DNA from: Megascapheus bottae
Taxonomy: Eukaryota; Chordata; Mammalia; Rodentia; Geomyidae
Assembly: GCA_024803745.1 (NCBI GenBank)
Contig: JANJXV010000024.1
Span: 11,361,427 to 11,425,426, forward strand
Length of the DNA: 64,000 nt
Reading direction: 5' to 3'
Shown here: positions 10,112-21,300 of the stretch, in pieces
How positions within the stretch are numbered: position 1 is the first letter of the stretch
Layout: every line of letters starts with the position of its first letter
Notes under the pieces: generated by a model
Seen by the model: the letters and a program-made list of their open reading frames with translations, nothing else
The model's database searches: none
What the model was told of the DNA's origin: nothing
Made by a program: the position numbers and the translations under genes

Positions 10112-10799
10112 TTTTATGTTATTTCAAAGTATGGTGTCTTACTTTAAATCTACACTGTAGCCCTTCTACTTGTGTTTCCTTTGGCTGAGATGGACAGGCA
10201 CATTATCATTGTGTTCAGCCGTTGGTTGAGATGGAGTCCTACTTTTTTCCCTCAAATGGCCTTAATCTGTGATCTCCTAATTTCTGCCTCTAGGATTAGA
10301 AGCTTAAGTCACCTGGCTCATAATGCATCTTTACATGCACTTTTTATGTAATTTAAATAGCAATTGGATAAGCATGTAATTCTTAAAACATGTTTGCTTA
10401 TTTAGTTTTCCCACTTAAGAGAGCAGTTGCCTTGTATGTCAGCCTACGTTTAGATGCGCTTGTGCTGTATGTGCTCAAACAGTTGCAAACCAACATCCTA
10501 CCCAGTTGACGAGCCTTCAGTTTGTAGTATACTTGTATGTTGGATTTTTCTGTCCTACTCAATCTAATAGCCTTGAGTTCATAGTATACATGCATCTTGG
10601 ATTTTTTATTTGCTATACATGTCTTTGGATACTTCCCTTTGCTGTCATTCTTTGTTTTGATTTGAACTGTCAGTCACTGTGGATATATCTTTATGTAGAG
10701 TAGTGCTCAGCACTCACTTCCTGCTTCCTTAATGGTGGTGGATTCAAATACAATGGTCTTGAGCAGTCTGGATGATCTTGCATCTTGCTTTGTTGTCAG

Positions 10800-10890
10800 G
10801 TTTGCCAAGGAGCGAAGGCTGAGAATATGGAGAGACTATGTAGCTCCCACTGCTAATTTGGACCAAAAAGACAAGCAGTTTGTTGCCAAG
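10800..10890 (+). CDS. SND1: SND1 exon f: last helix of SN2 and linker to SN3 (about residues 316-346)
   Basis: This 91-nt exon begins with G, completing the split Arg codon, and ends on a whole Lys codon before donor GTGAGT. It encodes [14 protein letters not shown] and then [16 protein letters not shown]. The '[10 protein letters not shown]' pattern closes an SN domain, and the charged QKDK stretch is the linker into SN3. Arg324, another reported MTDH-contact residue, is retained. The acceptor (TTGTTGTCAG) has a rather interrupted pyrimidine tract. A 16.5-kb intron follows. Confidence 0.97.
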
Positions 10891-12094
10891 GTGAGTCATG
10901 TCAACATGTTGATTTGCAGAGTGGACATTGCCAGGCAAGTGGTAATATATAGGTTAGAACAGTTAGGAATGCTGTAGCTCTTGAGTATTCCAAGGCCAGC
11001 CTTTAAACTGTCTGTCTGGGGAACTTAGAAACCATAGGAACAGTTGTATTTTCCATGTTAATTAGCATTACTTTATTATGAGTTGTTCATGGATTAAAGT
11101 CATGAATATACCTCTCATTATTGGGATACTTTGTATATCCCTGTGCCTGCCAACACCAGTTTCTGTTCATTCAGCTTTGAAATGCTGTTAGTTTTGTTTT
11201 TATTCTAGCAGTTCTTCCTTGATGGGTCTTGAGATGCATTGCTTAGAAAGGAACTAGAACAGTTTATTAAATAGTTCTAGTTGTATCAAGGGGCTATAAA
11301 AATGTTTTTACTTAGGTTTTGGTAACTTGAGTGGTAGAAAAGTTCTTTAAGCATTCCCAGAATTCTGTATCTGTTTTTCGAGCTCATTTATGCTTTTGCC
11401 AGGAGACACTGAACATTTTGTCTATTTATAGCTATAATGTGGTTAAATAACCATATTGGCTGTGCCTTTATCAAATAACCATTTTAAGATTGAAAGCCAC
11501 TAGGTGGCACTGTCAGCCTGACAAATCTCAACACTTTATCTTTTATGATAAATTTTTGGCAGAGTGTCTGAGGAATGGCTGAATTTTCTTTTTCTTTTCT
11601 TTTTTCCCTTCTCTTTTTATGATGCTCAGAGTACTAGGTCACAGAGTGCTCAAGTAGCTTTTTCACTTCCTTAGTTGGTGTTAGGTGGGTGATAGTCACC
11701 TATTTAGTAGACTTCGTGGGATCTCTCCCTCCGTGAAGGTCAGACCAGAGTGGACCTCTGGTTCCTTTCTCTGCATGGTTGTAGTCTGATGTTTCTACTT
11801 GATACTTAATTCTGCTTATACTCTTAGGATTGAGAATGGGCTCCACAAAGGGTGACCATATTCACTCACCACTGGAGCAGGCTTTCATTTTACTGTCATT
11901 ACTTTGTAGGTTAGTGATATGGATGAGTGTTGGGGTAGGGGGGTCTCCTACTAACCTTCTCTGGCCCCTCCTCTGCTGAAACTGAGTTTATATAAGTACT
12001 GGAAAGATGAGCTTGGGCCCTCATTTGTTGTAAACTATGGAATTGCTATTGTAGAAAAAGAATTCTAAGGATTAGATGATTGATCCAGTATTGA

Positions 12095-12195
12095 TTGATT
12101 GTCTTGCTATCTAGCCCAGGGTGGCACTGAACTTGTGATCCTACAGCCTCAGCCTCTAGCATGTTGGGATGACAGGTGTATACCACCATCTTTCA
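12095..12195 (-). mobile_element. B1-like (7SL-derived) SINE
   Basis: CTAGCCCAGGGTGGCACTGA, CAGCCTCAGCCTCTAGCATG and GGGATGACAGGTGTATACCA follow the order of a reversed B1 element. Confidence 0.7.
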
Positions 12196-12294
12196 CTTGG
12201 ATTTGTCTTAAATATGCCTTTTTCACAACTAGGAAAGCAAGAAAAATGGCTTTGGAGCATTATCTTCCATTTTTAAAGATCAAAGGTCCCAAAA

Positions 12295-12520
12295 TATTTT
12301 TGGCAGTGGCTGGTTTTGAATTTGAATTGGAATCAAGCCCTTGCTCTCTTGTTTTTTTTGCTCTACCACTTGAGCTACACCACCACCCTAGCTTTTTGCT
12401 GGTTAATTAGAGATGGAGTCTCATGAACTTTTCAGTCTGGATTGTTTCAAACATTGATTGATCTTGGTCCCAGCATTTTGAGTAGCTGGGTTTATAGGTC
12501 TGAGCCACCAGAAGCCCAGA
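12295..12520 (-). mobile_element. 7SL-headed composite SINE, diverged
   Basis: GCTCTACCACTTGAGCTACA, GGTTAATTAGAGATGGAGTC and GAGTAGCTGGGTTTATAGGT identify the family. It lies in the exon f-g intron. Confidence 0.7.
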
Positions 12521-12777
12521 CTCTTTTTTTCTCTTGTGAACAAGCTGAGTCTTTTATCATTGCAATGAAGTTTTATTTGTTGTATTTCAGAATAGAAGAA
12601 ATTGCCCCTAGAAATCATCTGAGGATTATGAAGAATATCCCATCTCCTGTAGAACGTTAAACATAAATTTGCACTTATTGGCCTGCTTAGAGAGTAAAGA
12701 GAAAAATGTATTTATGGGTAGATAAAAGACTTAAAGACTTTTTGAGGTTTAAATATTCCTCCCTATGTTTATTCCGC

Positions 12778-12996
12778 TCCCCCCACCCCCAGTACTGCTT
12801 TTGGGGCTTGAATCCAGGGCTTGGGAGCTGTCCCTGAACTTCTTTTTGCTCAATGCTAGTGCTCACAGCTCCACTTCCAGCTTTTTGGTAGTTACTTGGA
12901 GATAAGAGTCAGACTTCCCTGCCAGGCTGGCTTTAGTTGGGATCCTCAGATCTCAGCCCCTGGAATTTCAGGAATGAACCATCAATGCCTGGTTGT
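12778..12996 (-). mobile_element. 7SL-headed composite SINE
   Basis: GGGGCTTGAATCCAGGGCTT, GTCCCTGAACTTCTTTTTGC and GGGATCCTCAGATCTCAGCC are present in family order. The tail end is C-rich. Confidence 0.75.
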
Positions 12997-14249
12997 TTTG
13001 ACAAAAGCATAATGAATGTAAGAAAAAAACACCCTTACCCTGATACACTGAGAGTTAGCTTTGTGTTTTTCTAAACACAGCCTCATAGTTTAACAGAGTA
13101 GGGAATCTGGGCCAACCAGTCAAATCTGTTGCTGCTTGTATTGGTACAGTTTACATTGAAAAGAAAGTCGGGGGGGGGGGGGGGGAGCTTAGTGTCAGGA
13201 ATAAATATTTGAGCATAGCCTTGAGTATATAAGTATTGTGTGTGACTTTTCCTGATGTGGTGGTAGTGGTAGAGTTAGTTATTACTGGGTTGTTGAAAGC
13301 TCTGAGAATAAGCTGGCAAAACCTGAAATATTCAGTGTTTGGTGGTTTCTTTGAATAGGAAGAACTTGAGATAGAATGTTAGTCCAGGCTTAACTAAAAC
13401 TTACCTCAGAACAATGTCAACAATGTTCTTAGAGATATATGCCCTGATCAGTGTTCTGGGTCAAGTTCCTTACCTGAAGGCAAAGGTAGCAGACACTCTT
13501 AGCATTTAGCTAATTTATATCTTTTAATAAAAATGTTTATATTGCTATTTCTTCATTTTCCAGTTGTAAGCACAACTTCTTTCCTTCATATTATGGAAGG
13601 AAATAGATTTAGTTTTCTTACTTAAATATACATATTCATATGAGTGTACCCATGTTCTTCCCTATCTTTCCAGTATAATGATATCATAATTTTGTTAAAT
13701 TAATATTCGTTATTTAATTTGCAAATGCTAATTACATTGTAAGAGCTATGTAGTATATTAAAATTAATTTTTATTTCCTATATAACTTTTGTTTCCCCTG
13801 GAGTTAGTACTTTTAACATTTACATATATATTACTAACTCAGCTCTCAGATTCTGTTGTGTTAATCTCCTAACTAGACATTCTTTCAGTCTACTTGATCT
13901 TACCTTCTACTGTACTTTATTGGAGCCTTGTGGCTTGTACCAATCTTTTTTTTTTTTTTTCCTGTTAAAAAGCTATCAGGAGGAGTTCTTTGCATTGCTC
14001 TCAGGTTGGAGTTATGTTTGCTAGATTCCATGTCTTTTACTTTATGACTTAACTGCTTTATTTTGGTGACACAGATTTTCTCTGACTTCATGGCTAATGT
14101 GCCTGCAGGGTAAATTTTCAGAGATCATTACTATTTTCTACTTAAATTTGGTTGATAATTTGGTTGAGTATAGATTTTTCTTTCAGAAGTCATTTTCCAT
14201 CAGAATTGTTAAGGTATTAGGTACTTGGTTGTTGGTAAGCTACTAGGGT

Positions 14250-14396
14250 GTGGTTTTCTGTTCTTTCCCCTCTCCTTCCCTCTTGTTTTTTCTTTTCTCC
14301 CTCTCTTTCCTTCCTACAAGGATTTAACTGGGCTTTGTTGCTCCCTTTTTTCCCTCCCTCTCTCCTTCCCTTCCTCCTTTCCTTCTTTTCTTTCTT
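14250..14396 (+). repeat. CT-rich tract
   Basis: About 145 bp dominated by C and T with TCCC/CTTT units and one short interruption. It leads into the T-rich end of the next SINE. Confidence 0.75.
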
Positions 14397-14625
14397 TTTA
14401 ATTTTGTCCTGGGGCTTGAACTCTGGACCTGGGTGTTGTCCCTGAGCTCTTCAGCTCAAGGTTAGTGCTCTCCACTTGAACCACAGCTTGCCACTTTGGG
14501 TTTCCTGGTGGTAAATTAGAAATAAGAGTCTGTAGGACTTGGCTGGCTTTGAATGGTGATCCTTAGATCTCAGCCTCCTGAGTAACTATGATTACAGGCG
14601 TGAGCCACCAGGTGCTTGGTGGCTG
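14397..14625 (-). mobile_element. 7SL-headed composite SINE
   Basis: GTCCTGGGGCTTGAACTCTG, CCTGAGCTCTTCAGCTCAAG and GATTACAGGCGTGAGCCACC are well preserved. This is one of the better copies of the family. Confidence 0.85.
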
Positions 14626-14854
14626 AGAGTTTTTGCTCCGAATGTTCTACTGTTTCAGAACAGTATAGCTTTAGTTACCAGTATATGAGCATTTTGTGCT
14701 TCAATGTTTTAACTTTTTTCAGAAACTTTGTTTTTCAGCTCTTTTGTTGATTTCCATCTAAGTTTCTTTCTTCTGCCCTTTCTAAGAACTGCTTTTATTT
14801 AGATATTGGACTTTTTGGTTCGCTCCATTTTTTTTTCTTCCTATTTTTTTTTTG

Positions 14855-14945
14855 TTTTGTTTTTGAAATAGGATCTCAATGGAGCTCAGGCTTGCCTTGA
14901 ACTTTTAATGATAGGTGGGTCTCTTGGCCTTTTGTTTCTTTTAGA
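14855..14945 (-). mobile_element. B1-like SINE fragment
   Basis: GAAATAGGATCTCAATGGAG and CTCAGGCTTGCCTTGAACTT resemble the first half of a reversed B1. The 5' part is missing or decayed. Confidence 0.5.
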
Positions 14946-14993
14946 TTTCTTTCTGTTCATCCTTCAGTCTTTATATTAAGTATTTATGGTACT

Positions 14994-15152
14994 GTGCTTA
15001 ATATTTTTTTTTCTGTTTTTATTTTTTTTATTGTAATTAGTAAAAGGGTTACATGATATTTGCCAGATAGAAGGTGCATTAATTCACATACATTGATACC
15101 CTTTCACATGTCTTGGTACCCATTTCCCTCCCCCCCACCGTGCTTAATATTT
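14994..15152 (-). mobile_element. Very short 5'-truncated LINE-1 (3' tail only)
   Basis: Only about 133 bp of the L1 3' end is present. It reads from TTTATTGTAATTAGTAAAAG to CATGTCTTGGTACCC, matching the 3' end of the L1 at 55 kb. A perfect 13-bp target duplication, GTGCTTAATATTT, flanks it (14994-15006 and 15140-15152). Confidence 0.92.
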
Positions 15153-15397
15153 CTAAGAGTTCTGGTCTCTGAATGTTTTTTCTCCTTTATTTTTATCAAA
15201 ATAGCTATTTCTTTCAGACCATCTCTTTGCTTTCTGAGGAATTTATCTTAATGTTTTTGAGATTATTCCTGCATATTCTGTGTTTTCCCTTACCCACCTT
15301 TGGTTATTTTGTTCCTTTATTTTTCATACAAGAGTCTTCCCTCAGATATTTGATGACTCTTGCTTGAGGTATTAAAATTCTGTGTTAGAAGCACTGA

Positions 15398-15650
15398 ACC
15401 TACTGGGTGCAGATGGCTCACTTTTGTAATCTAGCTATTGAGGAGGCTGAGATCTGAAGATCATGGTTCGAACCCAGCCCCAGCAAAAGAGTCCACAAAA
15501 CCCTTATTTCCAGTTAGCAAAAAAATCAGAAGTGGAAGTGTGGCTCAAGTGGTGGAGTATCAACAAGTATTAAGTGAAAATGGCTACAAGAGAGAGTGGG
15601 GCTCTGAGTTTAAACCTCAATACTGGCACCAGAAGAAAAAGAAGAAGCAC
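15398..15650 (+). mobile_element. 7SL-headed composite SINE, plus strand
   Basis: TGGCTCACTTTTGTAATCTA, GAGGCTGAGATCTGAAGATC and GTGTGGCTCAAGTGGTGGAG show the 7SL-like head followed by the shared right-half module. Confidence 0.8.
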
Positions 15651-16027
15651 AGTCTATGTATGGATTCAAATCCAGAAGCTTCTTAAATTTGAAATCAATT
15701 CTAGTGTTTATCCCCACTATCATACCTACCAAATGAGATTCCTCATTTGGCAGTTTCTGAGTCTTTTGTTAAGCTGGCTCTGGGCGTGGTGGGGGAGGGG
15801 CGGGTATTGCTGGGTCTCTGAGCATATACCAGATTGATGGTTTCTTCTCATTGGCTCAGAATTTAGCTTTTATGAACCTGTGAAGTCATTTATTTCACAG
15901 ATTAAAGCTTCCAGATATGTTTACATAGAAATATAGGTAAAGCTGTCTTATGGCAGTATTCTTCTCTCCCATTATATCCATCCTCTTATGGAGATAGATG
16001 AATACTGGGTTAAATAGATGTATGGTC

Positions 16028-16232
16028 TCCCCTTCCCCTGGTTGAACTCAAGGCTGTGAGCTCATTTGGCTTATTGTTCATGGTTGGCATCCTGCCACCC
16101 AAGTAGTCTGCTGTTGTTGAGAGATGGAGTTTCTAGACTTCTCTGCCTAAGTTGGGTTTAAACTTTGACCCTCCAGGTCTCTGCCTCCTGAGTAGCTAGG
16201 ATTTATAAGTGTAAGCCACCAGTGCCCACCAG
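16028..16232 (-). mobile_element. 7SL-headed composite SINE, diverged
   Basis: GGTTGAACTCAAGGCTGTGA and CTCCTGAGTAGCTAGGATTT are the clearest parts. The middle is decayed. Confidence 0.7.
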
Positions 16233-16278
16233 ATCTCAATATTTTTATTTAGAGGTGTTTACGGAGGGAACAAAATAA

Positions 16279-16520
16279 ATCTTTACATTTCTTTTCTTTT
16301 TTTTTTTTTTTTTTTTGCCAGTCCTGGGTTTGGGCTCAGGGCGTGAGCACTGTTCTTGGACTTTCTCAAGGCTAGAGCTCTACCACTTGAGCCTCAGGAC
16401 CACTTCCAGCTTTTTGCTATGTATGTGGGGTACCGAAGAATTGAACCTGGGTCTTCGTGCATGCTAGGCAAGCACTCTACCACTAGGCCAAACTCCCGGC
16501 CCCCATCTTTACATTTCTTT
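16279..16520 (-). mobile_element. ID-headed dimeric SINE
   Basis: A full-length minus-strand dimer with a long T-run. The 16-bp target duplication ATCTTTACATTTCTTT is perfect (16279-16294 and 16505-16520). Confidence 0.92.
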
Positions 16521-16757
16521 AACTGGTACATAATACTCCAATATGAAGCTGCATGATAATTTATTTAACCAGTTCTCAACAGGTTGATATTCATGTTGTT
16601 GATTTTTCTATTATTAGAAAGTAGAATAAATCTCTCTGTAAATGGCAGTTATTTCTTCAGAAATGATTTAAAGCACAATTAATAAATAGCTATTCAGAAA
16701 TGCCAACTAGTATATGCCATTGAGTGAGTTTATCTTTTCCTATGTTACAGAACACAC

Positions 16758-16860
16758 CAGTGGTTGGCTAATTTTTTCTGAAAGGAATGAATGGTAAATA
16801 CTGTAGGCTTTATAGGCTACATGGTTTCTGTGAAGTGAGCTGTGGGTAATAGTTTGCCAA
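16758..16860 (+). mobile_element. MER5A-like DNA transposon remnant (hAT)
   Basis: CAGTGGTTGGCTAATTTTTT, GTAAATACTGTAGGCTTTAT and GGTAATAGTTTGCC follow the two ends of the MER5A consensus as I remember it, with the centre deleted. It is an old non-autonomous hAT element. Confidence 0.7.
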
Positions 16861-17822
16861 TATGTCTTGTAGAACACTGGATATCAGCATTGAATTAAAA
16901 GGGGAAAATTTATGTGTATTCGTTTTCATAACTGGAATCCAGCTGTAGTTCTGTAGTCATTTCACACAGTGCATATTTATAATGCCCCAAAACATGTTCA
17001 GGAACTCATATAGAAAGTTGTCAGGTACCTGAGACCTTCCTACCCATAGACTAAAAGTCTTGTAGGCTTTGCTGAATTAGGTCTGTTCTGAGGATCATCT
17101 GACTGTGAGACCTGGATTCTCTCCCCCCATCAAGTTGTACAAGACATGGCTAAAACAAGTTAAATGCCTGATTTCTTCTGGTACCTTTGGGGCCGCATAG
17201 TTGATTTCTGGAACCAATACAAAGATGTAGATGAATATTTGGCCAAGAAGCTCAGTTTGAGAACCTAGAAATTAAACTGTGGTCTGTTGAAAAACTGGTT
17301 TCCATTGTCAGCTTAAGTCAGCTTAAGCAGTTTTATTTTACAAGGGAAGAAATGCAAGGGAGGGCTCACCTTGTCTCTCTAGGTTAGTAGAGAAGCATGT
17401 TCCCTTCACAGCGATTAGCTGAGCCTGCCTGAGACTTTTGTGCCTGTCGTGGCCTGCCAGTTCCCTGCCTGCCTTCCCCGTGGCGTTTTAGCTGATCTAT
17501 GCTGTTTGTAGCCATATGGTCCCCTGAGCACGTGGCTTGGCTTCCCTGTCCCTGCTGCTGGATCTGTGGGCTTTGCAGATTTCACAGACCTGAATAGCAC
17601 TATTGGGGGGAGGGAGACTGGAAGCATGTCCTCAAGAAGTATCTTCTCATGCCCTGTTTCTTAGAGGCTTCTTGCTAGATTTTCTGCCCTCGTGTGATAG
17701 CTGAAACTGCCTTGAAATTGTACTTAGAGAAAAAAAAATCTAGAAGCGATACTTGCCTTCAAGGAGCTTTACCCTGTATGGTTGGTTCTCTTGGGAGCAG
17801 AAAGTAGTTGACAGGCATTGAT

Positions 17823-17946
17823 AGCCCCGTCTATTTTTTTTTTAATTAAAGAATTTAACAACATTGATTTTTTACATCATATTTCAAATGATGTATTTAA
17901 CAAACCAAGTATTCAAGAAGGGAATTTCTATAAGCCCAGTCCATTT
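17823..17946 (-). mobile_element. Very short LINE-1 3' end, second subfamily
   Basis: TTAATTAAAGAATTTAACAA and CATATTTCAAATGATGTATT match the 3' ends at 21846-22098 and 62787-63250. The insert is only about 95 bp. It is flanked by AGCCCCGTCTATTTT and AGCCCAGTCCATTTT, a slightly diverged target duplication. Confidence 0.8.
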
Positions 17947-18204
17947 TGAAGATCAAGTTCTATACTGTCCATGGATGCAGTAGATTTTACATTGTAAATG
18001 GTTTTGCTTTAAACTCCAGTCATTTAGCATCTTAGCTCTAGATACACTATATTAACAACCTCTGAAGGGTTTCCCACCCAGTTTTTGTCTTGTGGTAAAA
18101 TTCATTGGACATATAGTTTACTGTCTTAACTTTATGTGTTTGTTGGTTTATTTATTCATTGTCAGTACAGGGCCTTGAATTTATAGCCATGAGCCATACC
18201 TCTT

Positions 18205-18440
18205 CTTCTTGTCTTTTTTTTTTTTTTTTTTGGCCAGTCCTGGGCTTGAGCTCAGGGCCTGAGCACTGTCCTTGGACTTTCTCAAGACTAGAGCTCTACC
18301 ACTTGAGCCTCAGCACCACTTCTGACTTTTTTTTTTCTTTCTATGTATGTGGTACTGAGGAATTGAACCCAGGTCTTTGTGCATGCTAGGCAAGCACTCT
18401 TACCACTAGGCCAAACTCCCGGTCCTCTACTTCTTGTCTT
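18205..18440 (-). mobile_element. ID-headed dimeric SINE
   Basis: A full-length minus-strand dimer from T-run and GGCCAGTCCTGGGCTTGAGC to CACTAGGCCAAACTCCCGG. CTTCTTGTCTT flanks it on both sides. It splits the ancient L1 3' UTR. Confidence 0.9.
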
Positions 18441-18479
18441 AACTCTTTCCTTCTCTTCCCTTTCTCTTTCTCTTTCCCT

Positions 18480-18726
18480 TTCTTTTGCTGGCACTGAGAC
18501 TTAAACTCAGGGCCTCTGTTCTTTCTTGCCTTTTTTTTTTTTTTTTTTTTTTTTTAACATAAGGCTGTGTTCTACTACTTGAGCCATGCCTCTCCCTTAG
18601 CTTTTACTAATTACTCAAAGATAAAGAGACTCATAGACTATTCTGCCTAGGTTGGCTTTGAACTGAAATTCTCAGATCTCAGCCTTATGAGTTGCTAGGA
18701 TTATAGGAGGGAGCCACCAGTTGCCA
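18480..18726 (-). mobile_element. 7SL-headed composite SINE
   Basis: TACTTGAGCCATGCCTCTCC, GGTTGGCTTTGAACTGAAAT and CAGATCTCAGCCTTATGAGT identify it. A 27-T run lies inside the first third, so another A-tail may have landed here. Confidence 0.7.
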
Positions 18727-19526
18727 ACCTGTTCTTTCTACATATTCAGTTCAGTAGTATTAGGTATATTTATACTGTTGTGCATCATCACCATCCATTT
18801 CCAGAATGTTTGCTCTTACAAACTAAACTACCATCAAACGGTAATTGCCCCTTCTCCTGTTCTCCTTTCACTAATCCCTGGCAACTATTATTATTCTTTT
18901 TGTCAGTGTGATTCTTGACTGTTCTAAGTAACAGATATAAGTAGCTTCATGACTAGCTTAACTTAATGTAATGTCTTCAAGGTTCGACCATGTCATAGCA
19001 TGTGTCAGGATTTCCTTGCTTTTTAAGGCATAACAGTATTGTATATACACATACATTTTAAGGTTGTCTAGTTATATGTAGATGTGGGTTGCTTCTACCT
19101 CTTAACTGTTGTGAGCAGTGCTCCTAGAAATATCACCACATGAATATACTTTTAAAGATCTGTTTTCAATTCCTTTGAGTATGTACCCAGAAGTAGAGTT
19201 GCTGGTAATTGTACTATTTATGTTTTTGTAAGGAATTGATTAACTGTACCACCTTACATTTTCACCAAGGGTTTCTATCCCTGTCTTAATTGATTAATTA
19301 ATTAATTAATGCATGTAGTTGTGTGGTTTTGATAGAAGTTATTCTAGTTGTTAGGAATTGGTACAGTATTTCATTGTAGTTTTAATATAAGCCTACCCAA
19401 ATGGATTAGTGGTGCTGAGCACGTTTTCTGTTTGTATAGCCTCTATAGGTCTCTCTTAAGGGAATGGCTGTTTAAGTTGTTTGACTATGTTTGGTTAAAT
19501 TATTTCCGATAGTTTTTATGTTTTAG

Positions 19527-19992
19527 CAAGATGGTGGCTCACGGCCTTATGGCAGGCCATCACTGGGGCTGTCAGCTCCTCAGTGAATCCCATTTTCAGC
19601 TGGGACTTGAATGAGGCCAGAGGATGTGTGGGGTCTGGGGGGGGGGGGCGTTGAGAACGCCATGCACGTATCCCAGCTAGACATCGGTGTGAAACAGGCA
19701 GAATAAAGCTGGAGAGATATTTATGAAGAATGCCTGGGTGCCTGGATCACAGACCCCAGAATGGTCAATCTTGTGTTGATTAAGGGCAAGATAGAATTGG
19801 AGGAAATGATTAGTGTGGAAACAGTGGACACATGTTATGTGGCTTTTCCATGAAATAGAAGCACCACAACCAAGGGATTTCTTGTCCCAGTTCTATGTCA
19901 GCCACCACCTGTAACATCACTCAGTGAAAGATGCATGTGAATATTTAGTTGTTCTAGTGTATAAATAAACTCATTATTTGATAGTCAAAAAA
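19527..19992 (+). pseudogene. Candidate processed pseudogene of an unidentified mRNA
   Basis: About 465 bp of non-repeat sequence interrupt the ancient L1. It begins near AAGATGGTGGCTCACGGCCT, has an AATAAA signal at 19964-19969 and a short A-run at 19987-19991, so it has the shape of a spliced mRNA copy. One frame reads RDIYEECLGAWITDPRMVNL and then VLIKGKIELEEM, with in-frame stops before and after, and an 11-G run shifts the upstream part. I do not recognise the parent gene. No clear target duplication was found, so the retrocopy reading is an inference. Confidence 0.45.
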
Positions 19993-20069
19993 TTATTTTT
20001 GTGCTGCTGTGTGTTAAGGAGCATTTGCCTTTCCACCTTTTAAAAGCATGATTTGCTTTGTTTCTTTTT

Positions 20070-20152
20070 ATTTTGGTGGCATTCGGTTTGAACTCAGTGC
20101 CCTGCTTTGCTAGATAGGTTGTTTACCATTTAAATTACATTCCAGACCCTTT
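20070..20152 (-). mobile_element. ID-like SINE monomer
   Basis: TTTGGTGGCATTCGGTTTGA-type start, AACTCAGTGCCCTGCTTTGC and ATTACATTCCAGACCC follow a decayed minus-strand ID element. Confidence 0.5.
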
Positions 20153-20305
20153 TGCCTATTTTCAAATCACTGCGTTATTTCATTGCTAAATATTAGGAAT
20201 GCTATATATTCTCAATATTAATGTCATGTTTGACATATGAGTTGGAATTGTGGTCTCATTCTGTTGATTGCCTTTTATTCTGTTAGAAATGTTTTTGCTA
20301 TTGTT

Positions 20306-20598
20306 TTTTTTTTTTTTTGGTTGGTCGTGCAGCTTGAACTCTTGGCCTAGGCATTGTCCCTGAGCTCTTCTGCTCAGGCTACTACCCTACCCCTGGGCCT
20401 GGGCATTGTCCCTGAGCTCTTCAGCTCAAGGCTACCTCCCTACCCCTTGAGCCACAAAGCCACTTCCAATTTTCTATTGGTTAATTGGAGATAAGAGTCT
20501 CATGGACTTTAGTGCCCCAGCTAGCTTTGAGCTGGGATCCTCAGATCTCAGCCTCCTGAGTAGCTAGGATTATAGGTGTGAGTGACTACGCCAGGCCA
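20306..20598 (-). mobile_element. 7SL-headed composite SINE with internal duplication
   Basis: The segment beginning GGCCTAGGCATTGTCCCTGA is repeated about 54 bp later as GGCCTGGGCATTGTCCCTGA. The first unit has TTCTGCTCA and the second TTCAGCTCA, exactly as in the copy at 1917-2212. The rest is well preserved through GTAGCTAGGATTATAGGT. Confidence 0.85.
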
Positions 20599-20615
20599 TT
20601 TTTTTTTTAGGTGAT

Positions 20616-20868
20616 GTAATGTGTTTATTTTGTTTTGAAAGTAAAAAAAAAATTATTTCTGATTGATTTCTCATGTATAGTTCAATATAATGCCAGTTGT
20701 TAATGGCAAAAATTTGGTTCCACTGTAAGTTCATAATGCTACAGAGAGCTACTACTTTTCCCAGGGAGTAGGTAAACAGCTGGAAAGAAAGCACAACTTT
20801 CTAGCAGCTTGGTAACTTACACCATGGACCCTGCAACTCTGTTATGGGAAGTGTAATGTGTTTATTTT
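20616..20868. mobile_element. Unidentified retrosequence inside the ancient L1
   Basis: About 221 bp (20632-20852) lie between perfect 16-bp direct repeats GTAATGTGTTTATTTT (20616-20631 and 20853-20868). The L1 consensus reads straight through the repeat, so this is an insertion with a target duplication. The insert has no clear poly(A) at either end. It contains a run of 10 A at 20643-20652 and a hairpin AGAAAG-CACAA-CTTTCT near 20783-20803. It matches none of the SINE or L1 families here and I do not recognise it. Confidence 0.6.
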
Positions 20869-21111
20869 TGTGGTTATCTGTTTTTGGTGTCATATCCAAT
20901 AAACTATGATATAAGGTTTTTTTTCTCTCCCTATGATAGCTTATGCTATCATACTTACAGTTTTTATATTTAAGTTATGGGTCCATTTTGAGTCAGTTTT
21001 TATGAATGGCATTTGGTTAAGGTTTAATTTAGTTTCTTTTGCTTGTGGGTATTCTGCTTCTTAACATCATTGGCCAAAAAACTGTCCCTTTCCTATTATT
21101 CTATTGACATT

Positions 21112-21190
21112 CTTTTTTTTTTTAAACTCAACCTGGGCACTGTCCTGAGCTCTTCAGCTCCAGGCTTCCACCCTATCCTTGGGTTGTTCT
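21112..21190 (-). mobile_element. 7SL-headed composite SINE, fragment
   Basis: A T-run followed by CAACCTGGGCACTGTCCTGA and CTCTTCAGCTCCAGGCTTCC. Only the 3' third is present; it stops about 25 bp before the U6 pseudogene. Confidence 0.65.
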
Positions 21191-21213
21191 AGTTCTGCAA
21201 AAATTGTCCTTGG

Positions 21214-21300
21214 GTGCTGACTTCAGCAGCTCCTACATTGAAATTGGAATGATATACTTTAGATTAGCATGGCCTCTGGTAATCTTTATTTGCATATTAA
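21214..21300 (+). pseudogene. U6 snRNA pseudogene
   Basis: The order GTGCTGACTTCAGCAGC, AAATTGGAATGATA, AGATTAGCATGGCC and then TTTGCAT follows U6 snRNA from its 5' end. The conserved ACAGAGA box is mutated (here ATACTTTAGATT) and the 3' stem region is degraded, so it is not a working snRNA gene. No upstream PSE/TATA arrangement was seen. Confidence 0.85.
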
